Source: a virus. From it: a stretch of 64,000 nucleotides of DNA. A program made the translations under genes and the position numbers. The stretch covers positions 1-64,000 of the IMG/VR virus record IMGVR_UViG_3300025012_000068; one strand, 5' to 3'. The notes under the pieces are model-generated. The model made no database searches. It saw only the letters and a program-made list of their open reading frames with translations, and was not told where the DNA came from. This document shows, piece by piece, positions 1 through 7,976 of this stretch (the stretch's first letter is position 1; each line of letters begins with the position of its first letter).

Positions 1-677
1 TTGAGTGTAATAAAACTGGTATAACCTTAATTCACATATTTGAGGATAACTGGGTATTTAAGCAAGATATTATTAAATCACGAATTCTTAACCTTTTAAA
101 TAAGACTCCTAATCGGATATATTCTAGGAAGTGCGGGGTTAGAGAAGTGTCGTTTAAAGAGTCTAATCAGTTTTTAGAAGATAATCATTTGCAGGGAAAG
201 TGCGTAAGTAAATACAATATAGGTTTGTATAACAGGGAGGAGTTAGTAAGTTTGATGACATTTGGTAAATTGAGGAAGTCATTAGGCAGTAAAAATAAGA
301 TTGACGAGTATGAGTTATTGAGGTTTTGCAATAAGTTAAATACTAGTGTAGTAGGAGCGGCCTCTAAACTATTTAAATATTTTATAGAAACATATAATCC
401 ATATAAAATTATAAGTTATGCCGACCAGGGTTGGACAAATTATAAGGATGATAATTTATATATTAAGTTAGGATTTAGGTATGCTAGTACAAGTGGACCT
501 AATTATTGGTATGTTATAGATGGAGTAAGGAGGCATAGGTTTAATTTTAGGAAGGATGTATTAGTAAGAGAAGGATACGATAAGAATATGACAGGGCATG
601 AGATAATGCTAAGCCGGAATATTTATAGAGTGTATGATTGTGGAAATTATAAATTTGAATGGAAAAATGAAAACTGA
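1..677 (+). CDS. Vsr-like homing-type endonuclease, 5'-truncated by window edge
   Basis: The reading frame is open from position 3, so the true start lies upstream of the window. The visible product is the C-terminal part of the same family as the next gene: HIFEDNW, then KSRILNLLNKTPNRIYSRKC, then SFKESNQFLEDNHLQGKC. The last 180 residues match the C-terminus of the downstream gene block by block. In the downstream paralogue this region follows a Vsr-type nuclease core, so this is a DNA endonuclease by homology. The DNA at 76-200 and 1790-1920 is almost the same, which suggests recent tandem duplication. A GTG at 147 could be read as a start but would cut a conserved domain. Confidence 0.7.
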   Translation, partial: ECNKTGITLIHIFEDNWVFKQDIIKSRILNLLNKTPNRIYSRKCGVREVSFKESNQFLEDNHLQGKCVSKYNIGLYNREELVSLMTFGKLRKSLGSKNKIDEYELLRFCNKLNTSVVGAASKLFKYFIETYNPYKIISYADQGWTNYKDDNLYIKLGFRYASTSGPNYWYVIDGVRRHRFNFRKDVLVREGYDKNMTGHEIMLSRNIYRVYDCGNYKFEWKNEN

Positions 678-2385
678 AGTATTAGAATATTTTATGACTG
701 ATAATAAATCAGGGTGGAAGTGTGTCAGAAAAAAGTTAAATAATAATAATCCTGATTTATTTAATTTAATAGAAGAGAATAGTAAATTAAATGATTTGAT
801 AGATCTATCATTTACACAACAGATTTATCATTATATTTATGAATTGAACTGTGTACCTATATGTAAGTGTTGTAAGATTAATTTCCCTAAATTTAGAGGG
901 TTGTCATTAGGATATTCAGTATATTGTAGTATGAAATGTATTAATAATGATTTAGACGTTAAACTTAAAAAGAAAGAAAAGTATATTAAGAATCATATTT
1001 CTGGAAATCATAAGCATTTAAAAGGAGAGGATAACCCATTAGCGAAAGGAAATACTGCGTATTTAAAAAGAAAAGATACAATTAGAGATAAGTATGGTGT
1101 AGACAATATTAAACAAATTAGTTGGGTTAAAGAAAAAGCATCAAATACTTTTTCAAAAAATTATGGAAAAGGAACTGATAGTAGTATTAAACTAAAAGAA
1201 AAAAAGAGAAAGACATTTATAGAAAAAACTAATGGAAAATATTTTCATCCATTTCAAGTTCCTGAAGTTAGATTAGCTGGAATAGAATCTCTTAAGATAA
1301 ATAGAGAAGAAATTAAAAAGAAAAAACTAGAAAAAACTAGAAAACGAATACTAGCGCAATATCCAAACTTAAATATTATTAATGTAGATTATGATAGAGA
1401 TATAACTATACTATGTGATAAATGTAATACTGAATATATTATTAATAATAATCTTTTACAGCAAAGAGTAGAAAAATATAAAATAGAAACTCCATGCTTA
1501 AATTGTAATCCATTAAGCTCAAGTATTTGTCAAACTGAAATTTATGAATTTATTAAAAATAATACTGACTTTAATGTTATTCAAAATAATAGAACTGTTA
1601 TTTCACCAAAGGAATTAGATATTTATATACCTGAATTAAACTTAGCATTTGAATATAATAGTTTTTATGCACATAATAATGTAATACTAAAAAATAAAAA
1701 TTATCATTTAAATAAAACCGTTAATTGTATAAAACAAAAGGTCCATCTAGTTCATATATGGGAAGATGATTGGTTATATAGAAAAAATATTATTAAATCA
1801 CGTATACTTAACCTTTTAAATAAAACTCCTAATAGGATATATTCTAGGAAGTGTGTGATACGAGAAGTATCGTTTAAAGAGTCTAATAAATTTTTAGAAG
1901 ATAATCATTTGCAGGGCAAGTGTATGAGTAAATATAATATAGGTTTGTATTATGGAGAGGAGTTAGTTAGTTTGATGACATTTGGAAAGATTAGGTATGG
2001 GAATAAAAACAAGGAAAAATATGATTTAGAGTTGTATAGGTTTTGTAATAAGTTGAATACTAATGTTATTGGGGCAGCTAATAGGTTATTTTCTTATTTT
2101 ATTAATAAGTATAGTGAAATTAATTTGGTTTTAACGTATTCTAATAGAGATTGGGCGTTTAGATTTGACGAAAATGTTTATATTAATATGGGGTTTGATT
2201 ATTTAGGAGAGTCTAGACCTGGGTATTTTTATACTAAAAATTATAAGAGGTATAATAGACAAGTTTACGTTAAGCATAAATTAAGTAATTATAGTATTGA
2301 TAAAACGGAGTTTGAGATAATGCATGGATTGGATTATAAAGAATGTTATAATAGTGGTAACTATATTTTTGTTTGGAAAAGATAG
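667..2385 (+). CDS. Vsr-like (EDxHD-type) homing endonuclease with zinc fingers
   Basis: 572 aa. An N-terminal zinc-binding segment (CKCCKINFP...CSMKC) is followed by a lysine-rich DNA-contact region, a second zinc ribbon (CDKCNTEY...PCLNC) and a Vsr/PD-(D/E)XK-like core: KELDIYIPELNLAFEYNSFY with nearby YH and HIWEDDW. Enzymes of this type in T4-like phages are free-standing homing endonucleases; that role here is inferred. I chose ATG 667, which overlaps the stop of the upstream paralogue, because the 11 residues from ATG 634 only repeat upstream coding sequence in another frame. The C-terminal ~190 residues are shared with the preceding gene. Confidence 0.75.
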   Translation: MKTEVLEYFMTDNKSGWKCVRKKLNNNNPDLFNLIEENSKLNDLIDLSFTQQIYHYIYELNCVPICKCCKINFPKFRGLSLGYSVYCSMKCINNDLDVKLKKKEKYIKNHISGNHKHLKGEDNPLAKGNTAYLKRKDTIRDKYGVDNIKQISWVKEKASNTFSKNYGKGTDSSIKLKEKKRKTFIEKTNGKYFHPFQVPEVRLAGIESLKINREEIKKKKLEKTRKRILAQYPNLNIINVDYDRDITILCDKCNTEYIINNNLLQQRVEKYKIETPCLNCNPLSSSICQTEIYEFIKNNTDFNVIQNNRTVISPKELDIYIPELNLAFEYNSFYAHNNVILKNKNYHLNKTVNCIKQKVHLVHIWEDDWLYRKNIIKSRILNLLNKTPNRIYSRKCVIREVSFKESNKFLEDNHLQGKCMSKYNIGLYYGEELVSLMTFGKIRYGNKNKEKYDLELYRFCNKLNTNVIGAANRLFSYFINKYSEINLVLTYSNRDWAFRFDENVYINMGFDYLGESRPGYFYTKNYKRYNRQVYVKHKLSNYSIDKTEFEIMHGLDYKECYNSGNYIFVWKR

Positions 2386-2401
2386 CATTTAAATATAACA
2401 C

Positions 2402-2905
2402 CTATTTTTGTTTTATCAATAATATAGATACTTCTATATTATAATTTTCTTGGTGTATATTAGTTAATGTGATACTATTAATTAGGCCTATATTTAATAG
2501 TATTGTATCAGTAGTTGGTGGCATTAAGTTAACATATAAATTATGTATTTTTTGTCTTACATACATAGACGGACTACTGGGTAAATTATCATCATATATA
2601 TCCATTTGCAAGTATTGTTTTTCAAGTGGTATATATTGCTTATTATCTTGTAAAGGATAATTTACTTTAATAATTATGCCTTTGACTTGTTTAGTTAAAT
2701 TGGTATTATCAAAAAGATTTATAGATTGGTTATATGTAAGGGTATCTGAAATATATTCATAAGAATCAACTGGATATACAAATCCAGCCATTAAAAAACT
2801 AAAAAGCACCTTATCTTTTAAAATAATATCAAAATTATTATTTTGAATAATTAGTTTTTTAATTGTATCTTGACTATCTGCACAAATTCTAGTTATCTGA
2901 GCCAT
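2402..2905 (-). CDS. hypothetical protein
   Basis: 167 aa, not recognised. No signal peptide, no clear membrane segment and no cysteine motif. The sequence alternates short polar and hydrophobic stretches (for example YEYISDTLTYNQSINLFDN), suggesting a beta-rich globular or structural protein. It converges on the endonuclease gene and sits one base downstream of the membrane-protein gene, so the two are probably co-transcribed. Confidence 0.6.
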   Translation of the reverse strand: MAQITRICADSQDTIKKLIIQNNNFDIILKDKVLFSFLMAGFVYPVDSYEYISDTLTYNQSINLFDNTNLTKQVKGIIIKVNYPLQDNKQYIPLEKQYLQMDIYDDNLPSSPSMYVRQKIHNLYVNLMPPTTDTILLNIGLINSITLTNIHQENYNIEVSILLIKQK

Positions 2906-2906
2906 A

Positions 2907-3530
2907 TTATTGCATATAGGGTTCGCCTATAGTATTATTTTTTCCATCTATTGTTTGTATAGTTTCTTCTGGTTTATTTATTTCAAAATTAGGTAGTATA
3001 GTATCTTCAGTTTTTACTACTATAACTGGTTCTATTATTTTTTCCTGTTTAGGTAATATGTCATCCTCTTCTTCGGATATATAGTCTACTCCAGATTTCA
3101 ATAAAATTAATGATATTAATGGTATAGGCAATCCTATTAATATTGATACAATAAACTTACTCATTTGTAAATCTAATGCACCTAGCATCATATCCATGAA
3201 TGTATCTAGCCAAGTTGGGTCTTCCATTAATTTATGGCGTATATAATCATATGACGCATAAACATTACCAAAGGCTTGTAAAATAAAAAGAATTAAGAAC
3301 ATTAAGATAACATAACTCTTTTTAATTTTTTTCAATAGAGTTTTGCCGCTACCAACTATAAATGACACAAGAGACCCTAGTTCAAACGTAGTAGCGAGTA
3401 ATACAGATAGAAAGAAAGGATTAGCTAACCCAGCGAATGATATTAAATGTATAGTTGAAAGAATACTAGAGATGAAGGGTACAGCAAAGAAAATAAAAAG
3501 AATATTTTTACTAGAAAAATGTTTTATCAT
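2907..3530 (-). CDS. multi-pass membrane protein
   Basis: 207 aa with about four predicted transmembrane segments: residues ~8-30, ~37-60, ~72-92 and ~125-148. They are rich in F, I and L. A glycine-rich loop (IVGSGKTLLKKIKK) lies between the second and third; it resembles a P-loop but sits at a membrane edge, so I do not call it an ATPase. The C-terminal ~60 residues are acidic and Pro/Glu/Ile-rich and probably cytoplasmic. It is packed tightly between the lipoprotein-like gene upstream and the hypothetical gene downstream. Function unknown. Confidence 0.65.
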   Translation of the reverse strand: MIKHFSSKNILFIFFAVPFISSILSTIHLISFAGLANPFFLSVLLATTFELGSLVSFIVGSGKTLLKKIKKSYVILMFLILFILQAFGNVYASYDYIRHKLMEDPTWLDTFMDMMLGALDLQMSKFIVSILIGLPIPLISLILLKSGVDYISEEEDDILPKQEKIIEPVIVVKTEDTILPNFEINKPEETIQTIDGKNNTIGEPYMQ

Positions 3531-3866
3531 TTATTCATTAATTTTTTTATTAATTTCGTTAATCCTTTGATCAATTTCGTTAATCTTTTGGTCTGGCCTA
3601 TTTTTAGTAAGAACTATTTGATTCATATTAAATAGTGTAGTTTTTTCCATATAATATGACTGTTTTTCAAACAATAAGTCTAATTGTTTTTTAGTATAAG
3701 TCGACTTTTTTAAATCTATAATAATATTTATTAAACTATCTTGAATTTTAATAGTAGTTTCGTTATTATTATTAATTTTAGTATAAGTTCTACACGAAAA
3801 ACACCCACTCATCATACAAAAAAATATACTTACTCCAACTAATGTATATAATAATTTTTGTTCCAT
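3531..3866 (-). CDS. lipoprotein-like / membrane-anchored coiled-coil protein
   Basis: 111 aa. A hydrophobic N-terminus with MMSGC fits a lipobox. The rest is predicted helical and ends in a short degenerate repeat (KINEIDQRINEINKKINE), so a coiled coil is likely. It ends one base before the membrane-protein start, which suggests a joint envelope role. The role itself is unknown; a small spanin-like or envelope-modifying function is possible but not shown. Confidence 0.55.
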   Translation of the reverse strand: MEQKLLYTLVGVSIFFCMMSGCFSCRTYTKINNNNETTIKIQDSLINIIIDLKKSTYTKKQLDLLFEKQSYYMEKTTLFNMNQIVLTKNRPDQKINEIDQRINEINKKINE

Positions 3867-3950
3867 TGTTTTTAAAAATGTTTTATTTTATTATTTATTC
3901 AAAAATAAAAATATTTTTATTAATGTGCAATTATCCTAATTCTATTTAAG

Positions 3951-4325
3951 TTAGCCTTCTACTATTTCAGGATTATCAAAAATATTGCCAATAACTCTAT
4001 TTAATATGTCATCGTTCTCATACCAGTTAGTGTCTCCATTGCAGCTTTCTCCTGAATGAGTACAATAAAATTCAAATGAAGCGATATCGTCATTCCAACG
4101 AATAGATAAAAAGTCTTCTACAATGTCATGCTCGTAAAACTCAATACCATTTCTAATTGCAACTAATTGGCAAAGTGTATCAATTAAAATATCGCTTTCT
4201 AATCCAGTTTCTGGATTGTGTATTCTAAATTCGTTTGAGCATCCTTTAAATCTTTTAGAATGGATAAAATTACCATAAACCCACTCATTTGACATATCTT
4301 TTGCTCTGTACTTTATTGTTCTCAT
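3951..4325 (-). CDS. YopX-family protein
   Basis: 124 aa. The layout is typical of the phage YopX family: an N-terminal IKYRAKDMSNEWVYGNF, a central DTLCQLVAIRNGIEFYEHDI, and a C-terminal VIGNIFDNPEIVEG. The family is very common in phages and prophages of Firmicutes and Bacteroidota, and its biochemical role is not established. It precedes a 68-aa gene on the same strand. The family call rests on motif order. Confidence 0.8.
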   Translation of the reverse strand: MRTIKYRAKDMSNEWVYGNFIHSKRFKGCSNEFRIHNPETGLESDILIDTLCQLVAIRNGIEFYEHDIVEDFLSIRWNDDIASFEFYCTHSGESCNGDTNWYENDDILNRVIGNIFDNPEIVEG

Positions 4326-4338
4326 TTTTTTAATTTAG

Positions 4339-4545
4339 CTATAACATTTCAACATTATCTGCAACTTCTAATATAAAAGCGTCATCACTTTTTATTACAA
4401 ATTTGTGAAGTTTATAATGGCGATCTGAGTATTTACCATTTTCAATAAATGCATAAATAAACACACGGTTATTATTTGGAAGAGACTTTTTCCATTCTAA
4501 TATTTTTTCTTTTTCCTCATTACTTAAATTTAATTCAAGCCTCAC
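4339..4545 (-). CDS. hypothetical protein
   Basis: 68 aa, not recognised. An N-terminal Glu/Lys-rich helix (NLSNEEKEKILEWKKSL) is followed by a short beta-rich part (RVFIYAFIENG). It lies just upstream of the YopX-family gene in the same direction. The 105 bases after its start codon hold only AT-rich sequence, without clear features. Confidence 0.5.
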   Translation of the reverse strand: MRLELNLSNEEKEKILEWKKSLPNNNRVFIYAFIENGKYSDRHYKLHKFVIKSDDAFILEVADNVEML

Positions 4546-4650
4546 GTTATTTTATTTTTATAACTTATTAATTTAGTATTAACAATATTGCAGACAATCA
4601 TATATCATAAATTCCACAATACTTTATTTTTATCTTTTATTAATTTAAAA

Positions 4651-5244
4651 TTATATTTTTTTAGTATTAAATTCAATGGCCTTATCTTTAAGTTTTTTTA
4701 TAGTATCATCAACTGCCATTTTTTTAATTGCCGATTTTAATGTTTTATTACAGTTTTTATATTCGCCAAATTTAGAAATCTCTTTTCTAAATCTAAATTT
4801 TGCCATACGAGATTGACTCCATAATATATATGGCTTTAATTTTTTTAGTTTATGTTCAGCTATCATGTTAAAAATGTCGTCATTAGTTAGCTTTAGCAAT
4901 AAATCTTTACATTTAAATATTGTTTTTATTTGGGCTTTAGATAAAGATAAATCGAAAATGTGTTTAATAGATTTAAAATAGTCGTTATGATTAAGATAAA
5001 ATTGTTCAAACACTAAATTCTTTTTTAATCTTTTTTTAGCTACCCATTTTTTATGTAAACTATATAATTTATCTTTATTTTTTTCTTTCCATTTTTTAAA
5101 ATAGTCTTTATCATATTTAGGAGATTTTTTATATTTTTCTCTTCTTCTAGCTTTTGCACATTCTTTACATATAAAAACTTTAGAGCTATAAAAATAAAAT
5201 TCAGTTTCTCCATGCTTTTTGCATTTTCTTATAATTGTTTCCAT
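4651..5244 (-). CDS. zinc-finger, lysine-rich putative DNA-binding protein
   Basis: 197 aa. The first 35 residues hold CKKHGETEFYFYSS...ICKEC, the zinc ribbon often found at the N-terminus of phage HNH-associated proteins. It is followed by a strongly basic region (RRREKYKKSPKYDKDYFKKW). I see no HNH or GIY-YIG catalytic motif in the remaining 150 residues, so nuclease activity cannot be claimed. The rest is helical and lysine-rich. A DNA-binding accessory or decayed homing protein is possible. Confidence 0.5.
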   Translation of the reverse strand: METIIRKCKKHGETEFYFYSSKVFICKECAKARRREKYKKSPKYDKDYFKKWKEKNKDKLYSLHKKWVAKKRLKKNLVFEQFYLNHNDYFKSIKHIFDLSLSKAQIKTIFKCKDLLLKLTNDDIFNMIAEHKLKKLKPYILWSQSRMAKFRFRKEISKFGEYKNCNKTLKSAIKKMAVDDTIKKLKDKAIEFNTKKI

Positions 5245-5281
5245 GATTAAAAAGTATTTAAATTAAATAACATATACACTA

Positions 5282-6022
5282 CTAAATTGTTTTACTAATA
5301 ATATTATCTTTATTAACTACATCGATATTATTTAAACGTAATAATAATTGGCAAGATGCTATAACATCTTTTCCACAATACTTTGATATTTTATTAAGAG
5401 AATTTATTTTATTGTCTGATGAATAATATGTTTCATGGACTTCATGGCCATGAATATCATCTTTAGGGGTATCAATATTTAGTGACGCTAATACTAATTC
5501 AAATGGTATTAATTTTTTTTGGCCAAATGACCACATTTCAAATAAATCATAACATGATATTTCCCATGGCTTTTTGTTATAGTTATCTAATAAATTTGGT
5601 AAATCTAATCTATTAATTAAAAATCGTTTTGATAAAAATGGTATATCAAAATTTTTAATATTATACCCACATAATTTACCATTTTTAAAAATAGATGAAA
5701 AGTCATTTAATAATTTACTCACTTTTTCTAAAAGAATCTTTTCATTTTCATCTGCTATATTAATTAGACTAATACTACTAATATTTTCATCAAACTTAAT
5801 CATGGCAAACGACGCACATATTATTTTACCATATTCAGCATATAAGCCGGCATTTTTTAAATACCCTTCGTTTTCATCTTTATACTCTTCTTTAATTTTT
5901 TGCCAAGTTCTACGTATAAATATATCTTGTAAAAGAGGAGGTAATCCAAATAACTCCTTAGATTGACCACATGTTTCTAAATCAAAAAGTAATACTGATT
6001 TAATATTATCTTGTGTAAGCAT
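5282..6022 (-). CDS. DEDD-type 3'-5' exonuclease (PolB-exonuclease-like)
   Basis: 246 aa RNase H-fold exonuclease. Exo I is VLLFDLETCG (acidic D and E), Exo II is GYNIKNFDIPFL (NxxxFD) and Exo III is KYCGKDV (YCxxD). The protein stops after the exonuclease fold, so it is not a polymerase. It resembles the free-standing 'predicted 3'-5' exonuclease, PolB-like' family found in phages. The split polymerase has its own exonuclease domain at 44.6 kb, so this is a second proofreading-type nuclease. Its natural substrate cannot be inferred. Confidence 0.8.
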   Translation of the reverse strand: MLTQDNIKSVLLFDLETCGQSKELFGLPPLLQDIFIRRTWQKIKEEYKDENEGYLKNAGLYAEYGKIICASFAMIKFDENISSISLINIADENEKILLEKVSKLLNDFSSIFKNGKLCGYNIKNFDIPFLSKRFLINRLDLPNLLDNYNKKPWEISCYDLFEMWSFGQKKLIPFELVLASLNIDTPKDDIHGHEVHETYYSSDNKINSLNKISKYCGKDVIASCQLLLRLNNIDVVNKDNIISKTI

Positions 6023-6090
6023 ATTTTTAATTGTTTTTAAGTTTTTTCTATTATTGGAGTTTAATTAGTATTAAAACTAATATTTTTTTT

Positions 6091-6906
6091 TTAAATTGGT
6101 AATTTAATCTTATTTAAGATATTAGTTGATATGTGAGTATAAATTTCTGTAGTTTTTATTGATGAATGCCCTGCTATTTTTTGAATTATTCGTATGTCCG
6201 TTCCATTTTCTAAAAGATTTGTAAAGCATGAATGCCTCAATGTATGAAAAGTTGAATTTTTATTAATTTTAAAATTATTCCAAATTTGCCTACAACTTGA
6301 AGTAGAATATTTAACTCCATGAGCATAGCTTTCAAAAAGATAAAACTCAGGTTTGTATTTAAGATAGTATTTTCTTAAAAGCCCTAAAATATGATTTGAA
6401 AGAGGTACAACTCTATCTTTTCTTCCTTTTCCTGATTTAACTAAAATTAGCATTCTTTTTGAATCTATGTCTTCTAATTTAAGATTACATATTTCTGAAA
6501 CTCTTAATCCACTACTATATGCTAGCGATATGATAGCTTTATGTTTTAAGTTTTGTATTTTGGAAATTGATTGCACAATTTCATCATGCGAAATTACTTG
6601 TGGTAATTTCTTTTCTCTTCGTGGTCTTTTAATTTTAATTAAATGTTTTATTGATTTTTTTAAAATTAATAAATAGAATATTTTTAAAGAATTAAGTATT
6701 TGATTTTGCTGTGATACTGACGAATAATTAAAATTAAATAAATAGTTGTTTAACTGTTCTAAATTTAAATGGTATGGATCATTGTTTATTTCTATTAAAA
6801 AGTTATAAAGACAACTTTTATAATTATTAATAGTACATGTTGAATAATTTTTTATTATCAGAGTTTTTTCAAATTTTCTGATAATACAATCAAATTTAGT
6901 ATTCAT
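6091..6906 (-). CDS. tyrosine recombinase (Xer/IntI-like integrase)
   Basis: 271 aa from ATG 6906; upstream codons in this frame run through the intergenic space and look non-coding. An N-terminal SAM-like core-binding domain occupies residues ~1-95. The catalytic domain keeps R135 (SGLRVSE), K160 (GKGRKDR), H221 and R224 (HTLRHS), H247 (AGHSS) and nucleophile Y256 (EIYTHIS), so it should be active. About 62 residues separate GKGRKDR from HTLRHS, so the extra helix that marks classical IntI is absent; it is closer to XerC/D. It lies next to, and in the same orientation as, an array of attC-like cassettes, so I infer it recombines them. Confidence 0.85.
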   Translation of the reverse strand: MNTKFDCIIRKFEKTLIIKNYSTCTINNYKSCLYNFLIEINNDPYHLNLEQLNNYLFNFNYSSVSQQNQILNSLKIFYLLILKKSIKHLIKIKRPRREKKLPQVISHDEIVQSISKIQNLKHKAIISLAYSSGLRVSEICNLKLEDIDSKRMLILVKSGKGRKDRVVPLSNHILGLLRKYYLKYKPEFYLFESYAHGVKYSTSSCRQIWNNFKINKNSTFHTLRHSCFTNLLENGTDIRIIQKIAGHSSIKTTEIYTHISTNILNKIKLPI

Positions 6907-6942
6907 ATTCAATATATTAAGCGTACTTGTATATATATAATA

Positions 6943-6949
6943 GTTAGCG
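6943..6949 (-). other. attC R''-like half box before the integrase gene
   Basis: On the minus strand CGCTAAC follows the stop of the 84-aa cassette gene by seven bases and precedes the integrase start by about 40. It matches the R'' box of the other sites. I could not find a convincing paired arm, so this is an orphan or degenerate half site, or part of an attI-like platform. Confidence 0.35.
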
Positions 6950-6955
6950 GTAATG

Positions 6956-7210
6956 TTAAGACCACTCGAAACCTGACCATCCTTTATTCCACTTTGACAG
7001 CTTGAAAGAAAATGAAAATCCGCAATGGTTGTCTTCAAGTGCTTTTGTTGCTAAAAATGCGTGTGTATCTACTATCTCACATTGTTTATTTTCTTTCAAT
7101 GCTTGCAGTAATTCGTGTCCATTCTTCGGACGAAAAACACTACCGCTAACACTCGATATAAGTAATGGCGGGTTAGTGCTTTCTTGATGTTCTGTGCTTT
7201 CTATTGTCAT
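6956..7210 (-). CDS. cassette-encoded hypothetical protein
   Basis: 84 aa from ATG 7210 (an upstream ATG at 7249 is possible). No known domain; a Gly/Trp/Phe-rich C-terminus ends in WNKGWSGFEWS. The DNA is visibly richer in G and C than the phage core. The attC-like R' box falls in the codons for SSV-SGSV near residue 22, so the first ~20 residues are encoded by attC. It is the last cassette before the recombinase gene. Confidence 0.55.
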   Translation of the reverse strand: MTIESTEHQESTNPPLLISSVSGSVFRPKNGHELLQALKENKQCEIVDTHAFLATKALEDNHCGFSFSFKLSKWNKGWSGFEWS

Positions 7211-7273
7211 TTGTGCTAAATTTAAAGTGAGTAGTTCTAAATCCGCCACTACTCATAGCGGATGCCGTTATAT
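7144..7273 (-). repeat. attC-like recombination site 1
   Basis: Minus-strand order: R''-like ATATAAC (7267-7273), left arm, central spacer, right arm, R'-like GTTAGCG (7144-7150). The arms pair imperfectly, with the best match over AGTAGTGGCGGATTTAG against AGTAATGGCGGGTTAG. The site overlaps the start codon and N-terminal codons of the 84-aa gene. Length 130 bp, within the range known for attC sites. Confidence 0.6.
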
Positions 7274-7489
7274 GCAATGTTTTCTTTCCTCGCTCAACTC
7301 ACTATTACATTTATCACATATTCGTTCTCTAACATCATAAGTTAGATTTTCTTCATTCTCTTGAATTGTGAGTTCCGACCCACAAACACAACACATAACA
7401 TCAGATAAACTCAATTTTTTATCGAGCAATCCAACTTTATTTAAGTGCTGATTTAACCAATTGTTTTCGTAATATATTTTCTTTTCCAT
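7268..7489 (-). CDS. cassette-encoded zinc-ribbon protein
   Basis: 73 aa. Two CxxC pairs (CCVCGSEL and CDKCNSEL) indicate a small zinc ribbon. The N-terminal ~30 residues up to LSLSDV are encoded by the right half of the attC site. LSLSDV matches LNISDV and LNISEV in two other cassette proteins, because the same attC half is translated. The gene stop abuts the R'' box of the next site. It is headed by promoter repeat copy 1. Function unknown. Confidence 0.6.
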   Translation of the reverse strand: MEKKIYYENNWLNQHLNKVGLLDKKLSLSDVMCCVCGSELTIQENEENLTYDVRERICDKCNSELSEERKHCI

Positions 7490-7522
7490 AATAAAAACTG
7501 AGTTTATCTGTAGCCGTTATAT
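7393..7522 (-). repeat. attC-like recombination site 2
   Basis: R''-like ATATAAC (7516-7522) is the end of promoter repeat copy 1. The left arm reads TGAGTTTATCTG on the plus strand at 7499-7510. It pairs perfectly with CAGATAAACTCA at 7402-7413. The R'-like GTTATGT is at 7393-7399. 130 bp. The right arm and R' lie inside the zinc-ribbon gene. Confidence 0.75.
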
Positions 7523-7629
7523 TTAATACAAAAATAAGAAATATTTTTGATATATTAACACGTTTAGTACTTTATTTTTGAACTAAATATAATAAGTAAA
7601 TATAATTAATTGATAATCAATCTACTAAA
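7516..7629 (-). promoter_or_regulatory. cassette promoter repeat, copy 1
   Basis: A ~115-bp element present five times in the window. On the minus strand it holds TTA-N19-TATTTTTG, which fits the Bacteroidota -33/-7 promoter, and ends on the ATATAAC R'' box of attC site 2. A second TATTTTTG on the plus strand makes the core an imperfect inverted repeat. Similarity to copy 3 continues to about 7655 (ATTAGTTGAAGA). An orphan R'' box (plus strand GTTAGCA, 7672-7678) lies just beyond, after the 58-aa gene. Confidence 0.65.
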
Positions 7630-7687
7630 TTATAAATGACAGTACTCTTCAACTAATCATATTTACAGAACGTTAGCAAACATAAAA

Positions 7688-7864
7688 TTATTTAGATAAG
7701 TCGTTATCATCAAATAACAATTTCAACTTCTCTGCTAACTTTTCCATAAATTCTTCTTTACCATCAATCCAACTTTCAAGTCCTAATACAGTTTCAGCAC
7801 AAGAAGTTGAAATTTCTTCGCTGAATGTTTCTTCTACTAATTTTAAAATATCTTTCTTAGTCAT
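7688..7864 (-). CDS. cassette-encoded small acidic protein
   Basis: 58 aa from ATG 7864 (MTKKDILKLVEETFSEEI). The frame stays open to 7906, but that stretch is the right end of an attC site and I do not include it. Amphipathic, acidic, no known domain. It is followed by an R'' box (plus strand GTTAGCA, 7672-7678). The start codon lies 13 bases after R', as in a classical integron cassette. Confidence 0.6.
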   Translation of the reverse strand: MTKKDILKLVEETFSEEISTSCAETVLGLESWIDGKEEFMEKLAEKLKLLFDDNDLSK

Positions 7865-7876
7865 AATTTTACGATT

Positions 7877-7970
7877 TGCTAACAGCGTATATGTGAAATA
7901 CGCCATTAAGGTTTGTATTTAATTTCAAGTTTCTGCTATGCGTACTTCACATATACGCAAAACGTTAGGC
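7877..7970 (-). repeat. attC-like recombination site 3 (canonical)
   Basis: 94 bp. Minus strand: GCCTAAC (perfect RYYYAAC, 7964-7970), then GTTTTGC, then the left arm GCGTATATGTGAAGTACGC. The right arm is GCGTATTTCACATATACGC, followed by GTTAGCA (7877-7883). The arms pair over 19 positions with one mismatch or so. It lies exactly between the stop of the 114-aa gene and the start of the 58-aa gene, as expected for a cassette boundary. Confidence 0.85.
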
Positions 7971-7976
7971 GTAAGG

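Noticed and set aside
2907-3530. P-loop ATPase in the membrane protein (GSGKTLL)
   Set aside because: The segment is between two transmembrane helices and no Walker B follows.
6467-6676. Plus-strand frame inside the recombinase gene, and other similar antisense frames
   Set aside because: They mirror conserved coding sequence on the other strand and have no independent support.
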